From positions 8,742,001-8,806,000 of the forward strand of contig NZ_CP109467.1 of assembly GCF_036227325.1 (NCBI RefSeq): DNA of 64,000 nt, given 5' to 3'. This DNA comes from Streptomyces sp. NBC_01465. GTDB taxonomy: Bacteria; Actinomycetota; Actinomycetes; Streptomycetales; Streptomycetaceae. This document shows, piece by piece, positions 45,493 through 55,029 of the stretch (the stretch's first letter is position 1; every line of letters begins with the position of its first letter). The notes beneath the pieces were generated by a model. It was not told the DNA's origin. It worked only from the letters and a program-made list of their open reading frames with translations, and ran no database searches. The position numbers were made by a program, and so were the translations under genes.

Positions 45493-45862
45493 TCTGCCGG
45501 TGCCCGGCTACCGCGCGTGCACCGGCTCGGGGCGTTCGCAGCTGCTCCGTACGGGAAGTGCCGCACCCTCCCGCGCCGCGTCCAGCAGCGTGAGCATCAC
45601 ATCGAGCACGTGCCGCGAGAGACGTGGCTGGTGCTGTGGCGCAGGCGTACCGGGCGCGGCCCGCTGGAATGGCCGCTTGCGGTGCTGCTGTGCGGTGCGG
45701 CTGTTGCGCTGGTCGTGACGGCGATGACTGGTTGACCGGCACAGGCGGGCAGTTGGGGCTTCTCGTGCTTGTGGGCGGGGAGCCCGCTGACGTTTCGGGT
45801 GGTGGAAGCACTCACCTGTCGGCGGCTACGGAATCGGGGGGTCCCCGACTGCGTGGCTCCTG
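45493..45862. other. intergenic stretch, no supported gene
   Basis: About 370 bases between ychJ and the TetR gene. One minus-strand piece reads VLDVMLTLLDAAREGAALPV but has no convincing start and only ~30 codons. Confidence 0.35.
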
Positions 45863-46537
45863 TTAGGCGGTCATGCGGGTGAGAGTGCCTGCTGTGAGTG
45901 TGGCCAGCATGTCCTGCAGGGCGGTCGGGAAGTCCAGCTTGTACGCGGTGAGGGAGGGGTCGGCGTTGTAGGCGGCGAGCATGGCCGGGGAGGGCCGTGC
46001 GTGGGTCCACACTGCACCAATGGTCATGATCATGGCCGCGACCAATTGGGGGGCGCTGTCGCCCAGTTCGGGAAGGTGCTGGCGGACCGGTTCGGCGATG
46101 GCGATGACGTTGGCCACGGCCGCGCGCTTGGAGCGGGCGGCCACCTCTGGGGAAACGTTGTGTTCCAGCACGCTCGCCTGGGAGCTCAGGAGGTCGCACA
46201 GGATCCGGCGCTCGGCCAGGGAGGCGGCGATGGCGGTGGCGAGCTGCTCTCCACGCCGGCTGAGCGGGGCATCCGCATCGATCCCAGCGTTCAGAAGGCC
46301 GGGCAGATCGGTGGTCCACTGCTGCCAGGCGTGGTCGAGCAGCTCCAGCAGGATCGCCTCGCGCGAATCGAAATAGCGCAGCACATTCGACTTCGCCAGC
46401 CCGACGCGTCGGCTCAGCTCATTGAGGCTCAGTTCACCGACGGGCATCTCCTCGAGCATGTCGGCAGTGGTGTCGAGAACGGTCTGACGCCGGATCTCGC
46501 GCTGTTCTTCACTGCGTGCGCGCTGGAAGTTCGTCAT
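45863..46537 (-). CDS. TetR/AcrR-family repressor
   Basis: 224 residues. The HTH is LSLNELSRRVGLAKSNVLRY with FDSREAILLELL. The C-terminal domain is a helical ligand pocket. It is divergent from the SDR-SnoaL pair, with an inverted-repeat operator overlapping the SDR promoter, so it is the likely local repressor. Confidence 0.9.
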   Translation of the reverse strand: MTNFQRARSEEQREIRRQTVLDTTADMLEEMPVGELSLNELSRRVGLAKSNVLRYFDSREAILLELLDHAWQQWTTDLPGLLNAGIDADAPLSRRGEQLATAIAASLAERRILCDLLSSQASVLEHNVSPEVAARSKRAAVANVIAIAEPVRQHLPELGDSAPQLVAAMIMTIGAVWTHARPSPAMLAAYNADPSLTAYKLDFPTALQDMLATLTAGTLTRMTA

Positions 46538-46551
46538 CCCGCCATGTTACA

Positions 46552-46593
46552 GACTGGCGGTCTTTTGACATCAGACCGCCGGTCCCTTAACTT
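46552..46593 (+). promoter_or_regulatory. TetR operator and SDR promoter
   Basis: GACTGGCGGTCT (46552-46563) and AGACCGCCGGTC (46573-46584) are an inverted repeat with 11 of 12 positions matching. TTGACA (46565-46570) lies between the arms and TAACTT (46588-46593) follows after 17 bases as the -10. Confidence 0.7.
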
Positions 46594-46692
46594 GGTGGTA
46601 CGCCATAAGAGACTCCCGGTCTGTAAAGCTGATACGCCTGAGAGCCGCATCAAGCGGCGGCCGGGCACGAACCCGACAGGAGCGTGGCAGTG

Positions 46693-47619
46693 ATGAGCCA
46701 CTGGACCCCCGATGTCATCCCCGAACAGACCGGCCGCACCGCCCTGATTACCGGCGGCAACAGCGGTATCGGCCTGGAAACCGCTCGCGTACTCACCCAG
46801 CACGGCGCCCGGGTCATCCTGGCCGGACGCAGCCAGGCCAAACTCGACCAGGCCGCCGAGGCCGTGCGCGCGTCTGGACCCGGAGCCAAAGTCGACACGC
46901 TCGTCCTCGACCTCTCCGATCTCGCCTCCGTCCGTGAGGCCGCCACCAGGGTCGCCGAAACCGAGACGATCGACTTGCTGTTCAACAACGCAGGTGTGAT
47001 GAACCTGCCCGAGCGGCAGACCACACGCGACGGCTTTGAGATGACTGTCGGAACCAACCACCTCGGCCACTTCGCCTTCGATGCCCAGATCTGGCCCGCC
47101 GTGCGCCGCTCGGCCGCGCCGCGCGTGATCACTGTCAGTGCCATCGCCGCTCGATGGCCGATCGGCCGGCTCGGCGACCTCATGAGCGAACAGCGCTACC
47201 GCGCCATGGGGGCCTACGCGAAGTCCAAGCGCGCCAACGTCGTCTACACCCTCGAACTGGCGCGCCGCACCGCGAACAGTCCCCTCAAGGCGCTCGTTGT
47301 CCACCCGGGATCGGCGATGACAGGCCTCCAGCAGCACGGCACCGGCGCCCTCGGCCGCATCCTCACTCCGCTCGCAGCACGCCTGCTCATGGGATCGGCC
47401 GACGGCGCCGCCTGGCCCTCGCTGTACGCGGCGACCAGCCCGCAGGCCCGTACGGGCCAGTTCATCGGCCCCGCCGGACGCGACCAGACCTCTGGCACCC
47501 CCAAGCCGACCAAGCTCCCCAAGGGCGCCGACGACCCGACCGAGGGCAAACGCCTGTGGTCGGCAAGCGAACAGCTCACCGGAGTCTCCTTCGTCCCCGA
47601 AGCCGAGACCGCCGACTAA
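46693..47619 (+). CDS. SDR-family oxidoreductase (retinol-dehydrogenase-like)
   Basis: 308 residues from ATG 46693, with AGGAG 10 bases upstream; a GTG at 46684 is also in frame. TGGNSGIGLETARVL, then LDLSDLASVREAAT, LFNNAGVMNLP, the active-site Tyr/Lys in AYAKSKRANVVY, and VHPGSAMTGL follow the atypical SDR pattern. The C-terminal ~50 residues (GRDQTSGTPKPTKLP) are an extension seen in this subgroup. The substrate is unknown; it is probably induced by the TetR ligand. Confidence 0.87.
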   Translation: MSHWTPDVIPEQTGRTALITGGNSGIGLETARVLTQHGARVILAGRSQAKLDQAAEAVRASGPGAKVDTLVLDLSDLASVREAATRVAETETIDLLFNNAGVMNLPERQTTRDGFEMTVGTNHLGHFAFDAQIWPAVRRSAAPRVITVSAIAARWPIGRLGDLMSEQRYRAMGAYAKSKRANVVYTLELARRTANSPLKALVVHPGSAMTGLQQHGTGALGRILTPLAARLLMGSADGAAWPSLYAATSPQARTGQFIGPAGRDQTSGTPKPTKLPKGADDPTEGKRLWSASEQLTGVSFVPEAETAD

Positions 47620-47768
47620 ACAGGTGCGCTCTTTCCACCCTCGGTCTCCGGTCCGGCAGCCTTCACGGCTCCAACCAGGCCCCCTGCAGGCCGCGCCGTC
47701 GTCGGACTCATCTCGCCCCGCTTCCACCCTTGCCTCTGCACCCGATCCTCAACCCAAGGAGCATCGTC

Positions 47769-48200
47769 ATGAGCACGCAGGACAACATCGCCATCGTCCA
47801 GGGGTTCCTCGACAACGTCGTCAACAAAGGCGACCTTTCTGTCCTCAACACCTACTGGACCCAGGACATGATCTGGCGAGGAGGCAGCCTCGGCGAGCAC
47901 CACGGCCTGGACGAGTACCGGGTGTTCGCGGAGGCCAACGCCACCGGTGCGTTCTCCGGGATGAATCTGCAAGTGCACCAGTTCCTTGCCGACGGCAACA
48001 CAGTGGTCGCACTCTTCACCAACAGCGGTGCCAACACCGGCCCGTTCATGGGCCTGCCCGCCACCGGCAAGTCGGCACAGTGGAACGGCGTGGGGATCTA
48101 CCGCATCCGCGACGGCAAGATCGCCGAGGGCACCTTTGTCGAAGACATCCTCGACATGCTCCTGCAGCTCGGCATCACCAGCCTGCCATCCGGAGCCTGA
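47769..48200 (+). CDS. SnoaL-like (NTF2-fold) protein
   Basis: 143 residues from ATG 47769 with AAGGAG upstream. NIAIVQGFLDNVVNKGDLSV, YWTQDMIWRGGSLGEHHGLD and VGIYRIRDGKIAEGTFVEDI match SnoaL-like ester-cyclase/isomerase folds. It is 149 bases after the SDR gene on the same strand, so it may share the TetR-controlled promoter. The reaction is not known. Confidence 0.8.
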   Translation: MSTQDNIAIVQGFLDNVVNKGDLSVLNTYWTQDMIWRGGSLGEHHGLDEYRVFAEANATGAFSGMNLQVHQFLADGNTVVALFTNSGANTGPFMGLPATGKSAQWNGVGIYRIRDGKIAEGTFVEDILDMLLQLGITSLPSGA

Positions 48201-48669
48201 CACGGCCCAGTACTCAGATGTGGGATGGGTGCGGCTTCTAAGATCATGGAGATTCTCCAAGTTACGTGATCACGCGTCGGACCTGCCGCTCTGCTGCCGG
48301 TGCAGGAGGATATCTCGCCATGTCATCTGCTGGGCGCCACCGCCGCTGGGTCCCAGACCGAGTCGTGTTCGAGCACGCATGCCGGCACTGGTCCACGTCT
48401 CGGGATACGAGCGCATAGCCCCCGACGCCCGCCGTTCGCCTGCCAAGTATCGGGCGAACTCTCGTCATTGCCGCATCCGTCGTGACCGTACCCGGCAGCA
48501 CGATCTTCCCCGCCGCCATGACGGCGTGCAACATCACCGACAGGAACCTCCACTGCATGAAATACCTCGTCTGCATGCAGGACTGACAGGCGGCGCCCTC
48601 CTGGCGGCAGGGCCTGGCTCGGGCTGACCGGTGACGGCGTGCAGCCCGGCACCGCATTCCGGGACAGCC
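48201..48669. other. no supported gene
   Basis: Plus-strand frames here contain VFEHACRHWSTSRDTSA and IGRTLVIAASVVTVPGSTIF but lack clear starts and family features. Possibly decayed coding DNA. Confidence 0.3.
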
Positions 48670-48913
48670 TTAGCGGCCGACGGTAGTCCAGTCGGCGGGG
48701 GCGACGGCATCGAGCGGTAGCGACGTGATCGTGGGGTACGTGGTCAGTTCTGGCAGGTCGGCGATCGGGACGGTCACCTGGAGCCGCCGGAGGGTGAACG
48801 CGACGGGAATGGTCTTTGAGCATTGCGGCGTTCACCGGCTTGATCTTCACGCCCCACGCGTCGGGAGCGGGCCAGTGGGTCTTCCGTTTGGTTATGCCGA
48901 TGAAGAGCGTCAT
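48670..48913 (-). pseudogene. frameshifted small hypothetical gene
   Basis: From ATG 48913 the frame reads MTLFIGITKRKTHWPAPDAW and GVKIKPVNAAMLK. At about 48822 a one-base shift is needed to continue with TIPVAFTLRRLQVTVPIADL and PLDAVAPADWTTVGR, ending at the stop 48670-48672. I do not recognise the family. GC content is lower upstream of it. Confidence 0.4.
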
Positions 48914-49144
48914 CTGCGCAGGTCCCGACGGCCGGGAAGTCGATCCTTGAGGTCGAGATTTCGGTGGCTCGGACACCGGAGGTCAGTTTCGGCAACTCGC
49001 GAACTGACCTTTCTTGTGGCCGAACTCGGCTCGACTTGGCGCGTAATGAGCGTTCAAGACTTGAAGTATGCCCATTGTCTTGACGGTTCACCGATGTCAC
49101 TCAACACTGCCTTGACAGACCCAGCACCTCGCCTATCCGTAGAT

Positions 49145-49158
49145 TGAGAGCGTTCTCA
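49145..49158. promoter_or_regulatory. LacI-type operator candidate
   Basis: TGAGAGCGTTCTCA has perfect 5-base outer arms (TGAGA/TCTCA) around a GCGT centre, similar to LacI-family sites that control polysaccharide-degrading genes in Streptomyces. It lies 128 bases upstream of the CBM56 protein start, in an AT-richer stretch. Confidence 0.5.
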
Positions 49159-49285
49159 AGAGGTTGATTCAAAGGTCTGCAGACCTGGGAAGGCGATGCG
49201 CTGCGCATTGTCGAGACCGTCTTCACTCTTCTTCCGCGCTGATCCGGTGTTCACTTCACGAAACCAGGCGAAAGGATCCCCGCCC

Positions 49286-51640
49286 ATGCGCACGACCGTC
49301 CCGCCCGGCCGCATGAGACCCCTGCCAGGTCCGCACCATCGCGTCATCGCCCTGCTGAGTGCGCTCCTCCTCGCGCTCGTCGGACTGCTCGGCCTCAGCC
49401 AGAGCGCCGCTCCCGCCTCGGCAGCCGCGCCTGACTACACCCAGAGCGTCACGCAATTGAGCTCGACGCAGGCACAGATCTCGTTCACACCGACCACGTC
49501 CGCGGTCTACGTCGACGTGCACTACCTCGTCAACAGCGCCAACCAACAGAACGTCCGTATGACCAACAATGCGGGCACATGGACTCAGACCGTCGGCTCG
49601 CTCGCCAACGGAACGGTCCTGGAGTACTGGTTCACCTACGAAAAGAGCGGACCGCAGTACGACACCCCCCACTTCACGTACACCCAGGGCGGCAGCGGAA
49701 CAGGCACCGTCGCCACACCCACCTTCACTCCGGCAGCGGGCACCTACGCATCGGCCCAGAGCGTGACGCTCGCCGACGCGACCCCGGGCGCGAGCATCCG
49801 CTACACCCGTGACGGCTCCACCCCCACCGCAGCGTCCACCCTCTACAGCGCGTCGATCAGCGTCACGTCCACCACCACCATCAAGGCCATCGCCATCAAG
49901 TCCGGACTCACCAACTCCGCGATTGCCAGCGCGACGTACACGATCGGCGCATCGGCCGGCTGCCCCACCCAGTCGGACACACCGAACTTCGGCCCAAACG
50001 TCCACATCTACGACCCGACCATGTCGAGCGCCACCATCCAGGCGCAGCTCGACGCGCAGTTCGCCCAGATGAAGGACACCGCCACCGCGCAGTTCAGCGA
50101 GAACCGGGTGGCACAACTCTTCAAGCCGGGTACATACGCCGTCGACGACAATGTCGGCTACTACACCTCGGTGGCAGGTCTCGGGCAGAACCCGGACGAC
50201 GTGACGATCAACGGACACGTCACCGTGGACGCCTTCAACGCCTCCGACGCGGGCAACGCGACGCAGAACTTCTGGCGCTCGGCCGAGAACCTGGCCATCA
50301 ATCCGGTGGGCGGCAACCGCTGGGCCGTGGCCCAGGCCGCCCCGTTCCGCCGGATCGACGTCCGCGGCGACCTGCAGCTCTACCCGGCCAGCTACGGCTG
50401 GGCAAGCGGCGGCTACATCGCCGACACCAAGGTCAGCGGCCAGGCGGCGTCCATCTCACAGCAGCAGTGGTACACCCGGGACAGCAACCTGGGCAGCTGG
50501 GCCGGCGGCGTGTGGAACATGGTCTTCTCCGGCACCACCGGCGCTCCCGCGAACACCTTCCCCAACCCGCCCGAGACCACTCTGGCCACCACCCCGGTCT
50601 CCCGTGACGTGCCGTATCTGTACGTCGACGGTGCCGGAAAATACCGTGTGTTCCTCCCGTCGCTGCGGACCAACGCCTCGGGCGCGAGCTGGGCGAACGG
50701 CAGCACCCCCGGGACTTCCCAGCCGATGAGCCAGTTCTACGTGGTCAAGGCCGGCGACACCGCGGCGACCATCAACAACGCGCTTTCTCAAGGCTGCAAC
50801 CTGTTCGTCACCCCGGGCGTCTACCACCTGAACCAGACGCTGAACATCACCCGGGCCAACACCGTCGTCCTCGGCATCGGCTACCCGACCTTCGTCCCGG
50901 ACAACGGCGTCAACGCGATGCAGGTCGCCGACGTGGACGGCGTCCGTCTCAAGGGCCTGCTGATCGACGCCGGAACCACCAACTCGGCGGCGCTGCTGAC
51001 CGTCGGCCCGACCGGATCGTCCGCCAGCCACGCGGGCAACCCGACGACCATCCAGGACGTGTTCTTCCGGATCGGCGGCCAGATCGCCGGCAAGGCGACA
51101 ACCAGCCTGATCGTCAACAGCAACAACACGATCATCGACCACATCTGGGCCTGGCGAGCCGACCACGGCAAGGCGGGCACCTTCGGCTGGACGACCAACA
51201 CGGCGGACACCGGCGTGATCGTCAACGGCGGCAGCGTCCTGGCGACCGGACTCTTCGTCGAGCACTACCAGAAGCACGAGGTCGTCTGGAACGGCCAGAA
51301 CGGCAAGACGATCTTCTTCCAGAACGAGATGCCGTACGACGTGCCCAACCAGGGCGCGTGGATGAGCGCGGCAGGGGTCAACGGATATGCCGCTTACAAG
51401 GTGGGCGCGGGCGTCACCACCCATGAGGCGTGGGGACTCGGCAGCTACTGCTACTTCAACGTCAACCCGGCGGTCAACAGTTACCACGCCTTCGAGGTGC
51501 CCAACACTCCGGGCGTGAAGTTCCACAACGCTCTGACCGTCTCACTCGGCGGCGTGGGCACCATCACCCACGTCATCAACGACACCGGGGCGGTCACTGC
51601 CTCGAACACCACTCCCAGCAATGTGGTCGCCTACCCATGA
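49286..51640 (+). CDS. secreted CBM56 / beta-helix protein, probable beta-1,3-glucan-acting enzyme
   Basis: 784 residues from ATG 49286, with AAAGGA upstream. The signal peptide contains VIALLSALLLALVGLLGLSQ and is cleaved near PASAAAPD. Residues ~47-130 resemble CBM56, a beta-1,3-glucan binder (VYVDVHYLVNSANQQNVRMT, YEKSGPQYDTPHFTYT). Residues ~140-215 are a chitobiase-type Ig domain (ASIRYTRDGSTPTAASTLYS). The remaining ~560 residues form a parallel beta-helix of the GH55-like type, with FKPGTYAVDDNVGYYTSVAG and NTIIDHIWAWRADHGKAGTF. Similar proteins are often mis-called adenylyl cyclase. The catalytic residue is not identified. Confidence 0.82.
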   Translation: MRTTVPPGRMRPLPGPHHRVIALLSALLLALVGLLGLSQSAAPASAAAPDYTQSVTQLSSTQAQISFTPTTSAVYVDVHYLVNSANQQNVRMTNNAGTWTQTVGSLANGTVLEYWFTYEKSGPQYDTPHFTYTQGGSGTGTVATPTFTPAAGTYASAQSVTLADATPGASIRYTRDGSTPTAASTLYSASISVTSTTTIKAIAIKSGLTNSAIASATYTIGASAGCPTQSDTPNFGPNVHIYDPTMSSATIQAQLDAQFAQMKDTATAQFSENRVAQLFKPGTYAVDDNVGYYTSVAGLGQNPDDVTINGHVTVDAFNASDAGNATQNFWRSAENLAINPVGGNRWAVAQAAPFRRIDVRGDLQLYPASYGWASGGYIADTKVSGQAASISQQQWYTRDSNLGSWAGGVWNMVFSGTTGAPANTFPNPPETTLATTPVSRDVPYLYVDGAGKYRVFLPSLRTNASGASWANGSTPGTSQPMSQFYVVKAGDTAATINNALSQGCNLFVTPGVYHLNQTLNITRANTVVLGIGYPTFVPDNGVNAMQVADVDGVRLKGLLIDAGTTNSAALLTVGPTGSSASHAGNPTTIQDVFFRIGGQIAGKATTSLIVNSNNTIIDHIWAWRADHGKAGTFGWTTNTADTGVIVNGGSVLATGLFVEHYQKHEVVWNGQNGKTIFFQNEMPYDVPNQGAWMSAAGVNGYAAYKVGAGVTTHEAWGLGSYCYFNVNPAVNSYHAFEVPNTPGVKFHNALTVSLGGVGTITHVINDTGAVTASNTTPSNVVAYP

Positions 51641-51666
51641 GGCAATGACCTGCCATGAAGGCTGGA

Positions 51667-51698
51667 CCGGGGCTCCTCGCGGTTGCGAGGGGCCCCGG
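51667..51698 (+). terminator. terminator of the CBM56 gene
   Basis: Arms CCGGGGCTCCTCGC (51667-51680) and GCGAGGGGCCCCGG (51685-51698), 13 of 14 pairs plus one wobble, loop GGTT, 27 bases after the stop. Confidence 0.75.
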
Positions 51699-51870
51699 TG
51701 TCCGTCGAAGGCGGCGCAAACGAGAGCCGGGTGCTGGCTGTCGCCGTGGGCAGCAAGGTCTTGCGCGGATCCCGGCACAAAGCGTGGAGCGCGCTCCAGT
51801 GGCTGCTCGCAGCCTCAGGCCAAGAACGGAGTTCCCATCACCGGATCGATGGCAGAGGCCGTTAATCCCA

Positions 51871-52800
51871 TCAGTCCATGAACTCCCGATCGATGTCCGG
51901 CAGTTCGGTGGTGACGGCCCGGATGGTATCCCGGAGCCAGCGCTGCCCCAGGTCGCCGTCCAGGCGCGGATGCCAGGCCATCTCGTAATGCAGCGAGCGG
52001 ATTTCCTCGGGCGCGGGCAGAATCCGGATGCCCGGGTCGGAACGCTCTTCCGTCAGCAGTCGTGCGGGCAGCGTGAGGATCAGCCGGGTGCCGGGGACCG
52101 ACTGCGCGGCGAGGGAGTGGTACGGCACGGTCAGCCCGGCCCGGCGGCGGGCCCCGAGTTTCTCCAGCCGCCGCTCGATCGCGGTCTGGCGCTCGCCGAT
52201 GGTGCCGACGATCACGTGCGTGGCCTCCAGGTACGTGTCCAGAGTGATCTCCGGGAGCCTGGCCAGGGGGTGGTCCGCGCTGAGCACACACACGAACCGG
52301 TCGTCGAAGAGGTGCTCGGTGCGCAGCGCGGTGACCGGCTCCGACCTGGCGTGGAACAGCAGGTCGACGACGCCCCGGTCCAGGTCTTCGTGGATCGCGT
52401 CGTGCCAGCTGCGGAAGTGGAGCGTAGAGCGCGGCGACTCCCGGAAGACGCGCTGGAACACGGCCGGGGCGAACACCCTGCTGTAGTCGGTCCCGGCGGC
52501 TCGGAAGGTCTCGGCAGCCGTGGCGGGGTCGTACTCCTCCGGTGAGAACAAGCTCTCCAGGCGCGGCAGAACCGCCCGCACCTCGCGCTGGACGCGCTCG
52601 GCCCGCGGAGTGAGCCGGTAGCCGCGCGGCGTGCGCACCAGCAGCTCGTCGCCGAGCGTGTCCCGCAGCCGCTGCAGCGCCCGGCTCATCGCAGGCTGGC
52701 TCATACCGGCGACCTCGGCGGCGCGCGAGACGTGCCGCTCCTCCAGCAGCGCGGCCAGCGGGGCCAGCAGGTTGAGATCGACCCGTTCCATATGCACCAT
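51871..52800 (-). CDS. LysR-family regulator
   Basis: 309 residues from ATG 52800; ATG 52791 and ATG 52815 are also in frame. None has a clear ribosome site, and 52815 would overlap the operator arm. HTH: LAALLEERHVSRAAEVAGMS with QPAMSRALQRLRDTLGDEL. The effector domain follows, with RAAGTDYSRVFAPAVFQRVF at its start. It is divergent from an SDR-esterase pair and probably controls it. Confidence 0.9.
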   Translation of the reverse strand: MVHMERVDLNLLAPLAALLEERHVSRAAEVAGMSQPAMSRALQRLRDTLGDELLVRTPRGYRLTPRAERVQREVRAVLPRLESLFSPEEYDPATAAETFRAAGTDYSRVFAPAVFQRVFRESPRSTLHFRSWHDAIHEDLDRGVVDLLFHARSEPVTALRTEHLFDDRFVCVLSADHPLARLPEITLDTYLEATHVIVGTIGERQTAIERRLEKLGARRRAGLTVPYHSLAAQSVPGTRLILTLPARLLTEERSDPGIRILPAPEEIRSLHYEMAWHPRLDGDLGQRWLRDTIRAVTTELPDIDREFMD

Positions 52801-52814
52801 CTGAATAACGTACA

Positions 52815-52838
52815 TATTTGTGATGCATTGGACAAATA
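52815..52838. promoter_or_regulatory. LysR operator candidate
   Basis: TATTTGT (52815-52821) and ACAAATA (52832-52838), perfect 7-base arms with a 10-base spacer, in the AT-rich gap between the LysR and SDR genes. Confidence 0.6.
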
Positions 52839-52907
52839 GCGGCCCGCGCCGGAGGGTTGACCCATCGCCAGGCCCTGCCGGGGCCGGATCGGATCACGGG
52901 AGCAGCC

Positions 52908-53681
52908 ATGAACAGTGCGGAAGCCAGCGTGGCGACGCGGAACGATGCCAGTCGGCCCAGGGTGGCCGTGGTGATCGGCGGCTCGGGCGGCATCGGCGGC
53001 GCGGTCGCACACCGACTCGCCGCCGACGGCATGACCGTCGTCATCCACTACGCGGGAAGCGCGACGAAGGCCGAGGCGGCCGTCACGTCCGTCGTCGCGG
53101 CCGGCGGCACGGCGGTGGCTCTGCCCGGCGACGTCGCCGAACCGGCCGAGATGACCCGTCTCTTCGACACCGTGGAGAGCCGTTTCGGCGGCGTCGACGC
53201 GGTCGTCAACACGGCCGGGATCATGCTGCTCGCCCCCCTCGCCGAGATGGACCTCGAATCGTTCGACCGGATGCACCGCGTCAATGTTCGCGGCACCTTC
53301 GTCGTCTCCCAACTCGCCGCCCGCCGCCTGCGCCCCGGCGGCGCGCTGATCAACTTCTCCACCTCGGTGACCCGCCTCCAGCAGCCCAGCTACGGCGGCT
53401 ACGCGGGGACCAAGGGCGCGGTTGAGGCCATGACCCTGATCCTGGCCCGCGAACTGCGCGGGAGGGACATCACCGTCAACGCCGTGGCCCCCGGGCCGAC
53501 CGCGACGCCGCTCTTCGTCGAGGGCAAGAGCGAGGAACTGATCGCCAAGATCGCCTCCGCCGCGCCCCTGGAGCGGCTCGGCACCCCCGAGGACATCGCG
53601 GAAGCCGTCGCCTTCCTCGCCGGTCCCGGCGGCCGCTGGATCAACGGCCAGGTGCTGTTCAGCAACGGCGGCATCGCCTGA
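52908..53681 (+). CDS. SDR-family oxidoreductase
   Basis: 257 residues from ATG 52908, with GGGAG upstream. Cofactor motif VIGGSGGIGGAVAHRLA, IHYAGSATKAEA, NTAGIMLLAPL, active site NFSTSVT with YAGTKGAVEA, and APGPTATPLFVEGK: a classical 3-ketoacyl-reductase-like SDR. The first Gly-rich residue is Gly rather than Thr. Co-transcribed with the esterase 52 bases downstream and likely controlled by the divergent LysR. Confidence 0.88.
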   Translation: MNSAEASVATRNDASRPRVAVVIGGSGGIGGAVAHRLAADGMTVVIHYAGSATKAEAAVTSVVAAGGTAVALPGDVAEPAEMTRLFDTVESRFGGVDAVVNTAGIMLLAPLAEMDLESFDRMHRVNVRGTFVVSQLAARRLRPGGALINFSTSVTRLQQPSYGGYAGTKGAVEAMTLILARELRGRDITVNAVAPGPTATPLFVEGKSEELIAKIASAAPLERLGTPEDIAEAVAFLAGPGGRWINGQVLFSNGGIA

Positions 53682-53733
53682 CCCCCTTCCCCTCTCATTC
53701 CTCCCTCGTCTCTCAGTGCAAGGAACCGATGAC

Positions 53734-54636
53734 ATGACCCGACGTCAGCTGGACTCCATATCCGACCTGTTGCGGAACGCGCCGCTGGACCTGGGCGGTG
53801 ACGTGGAGAAAATGCGTGTCGTCTTCGACCAGATGCTCGGCTCCGTGCCGCTGCCCAGCGACGTTCGCACCCGGACCACCGAGCTGGGCGGGGTGCCCGC
53901 CGTCGAGGTGCGCGCCGGCACCACCGGGCCGACGGCCGCCACCGTCCTGTACTTCCACGGCGGCGCCTACGCGATCGGCTCCGCCGCCGGCAGCGTCGGC
54001 CTGGTCTCCGAGATCGCCCGCCGCACCGGGGCCACCGCCTACTCCGTCGACTACCGGCTCGCCCCCGAACACCCCTTCCCGGCCGCCACGGACGACGCCC
54101 TCGCCGCCTACCGGGCACTTCTCGACCAGGGAGTACCCGCCGGGTCGATCGCGGTCACGGGTGAGTCGGCGGGCGGCGGCCTCGCGCTTGCCCTGCTCCT
54201 CGCGATCCGCGACGCGGGGCTGCCGCAGCCGTCGTCCGCGACCGTCATGTCCCCGTGGGCGGACCTCGCCCTGACCGGCTCCACCCTGGCGGCCAGGGCC
54301 GACGACGATCCGGCGCTCACCCCCCGCGCGCTGCGGACCCGGGCCGCCGACTACCTCGCCGGTGCGGACCCGCGCACCCCGCTGGCCAGCCCGCTCCACG
54401 GCGACCTGCGCGGACTTCCGCCGCTGCTGATCCAGGTCGGCGGGCGCGAGATCCTGCTCGACGACGCCCTGCGCCTGGCCACGCACGCCGCACACGCCGA
54501 CGTCCCCGTCACCCTGCGGACCTTCCCCGGGGCACCGCACGTCTTCCAGGGCTTCGCCGCGATGGCCGACGAGGCCGCCCAGGCCCTCGACCAGGCCGCC
54601 GCGTTCGTCACCAGCCATGTGCGGCAGGCGGGGTGA
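53734..54636 (+). CDS. alpha/beta hydrolase (HSL-family esterase)
   Basis: 300 residues from ATG 53734 with AAGGAA upstream. The oxyanion motif is YFHGGAYAIGSA, the nucleophile is Ser in TGESAGGGLALALL, DYRLAPEHPFPAATDDALAA is typical of hormone-sensitive-lipase esterases, then Asp in GREILLDDA and His in PGAPHVFQGF. It hydrolyses short acyl esters by family; substrate unknown. Confidence 0.9.
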   Translation: MTRRQLDSISDLLRNAPLDLGGDVEKMRVVFDQMLGSVPLPSDVRTRTTELGGVPAVEVRAGTTGPTAATVLYFHGGAYAIGSAAGSVGLVSEIARRTGATAYSVDYRLAPEHPFPAATDDALAAYRALLDQGVPAGSIAVTGESAGGGLALALLLAIRDAGLPQPSSATVMSPWADLALTGSTLAARADDDPALTPRALRTRAADYLAGADPRTPLASPLHGDLRGLPPLLIQVGGREILLDDALRLATHAAHADVPVTLRTFPGAPHVFQGFAAMADEAAQALDQAAAFVTSHVRQAG

Positions 54637-55029
54637 GTCCTGGCAGGGCCGAGTAACAGTACGGGCAGGGTCGCGAAGACCCGCTCTGCCCGGGACGCCC
54701 CCGTTCCGCGAAGCTCAGCGATGTCGGATCCTCGCCCGTACCCTCACCAAGCTCCGCACCGGAATGTCGACGCAGGACAGCACCCCGATCCAGTCCTGAC
54801 CCGTCAGCCGCGACCTGCCGCGCACTCGCCTCGATCAGCATCACCCCCACTCCCGGCGACACCCGTATGGGCGCGCGTCCGCGCCCCCGAGGCGGGAAGG
54901 GGACGCTGATGAAGATGCTCATCACCCTGGAATGCACCATGGAGCGCTGAACCGATGCCTTGTGGGTGCTGATGCTGCCAACCGTTCGGAAACGGGCGGA
55001 GGTGGCGGTCGCACTGTGTCGGCACTGCG
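54637..55029. other. no supported gene
   Basis: About 390 bases between the esterase and a maleylpyruvate-isomerase-like fragment. Frames are short and Arg/Pro-rich. Confidence 0.35.
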
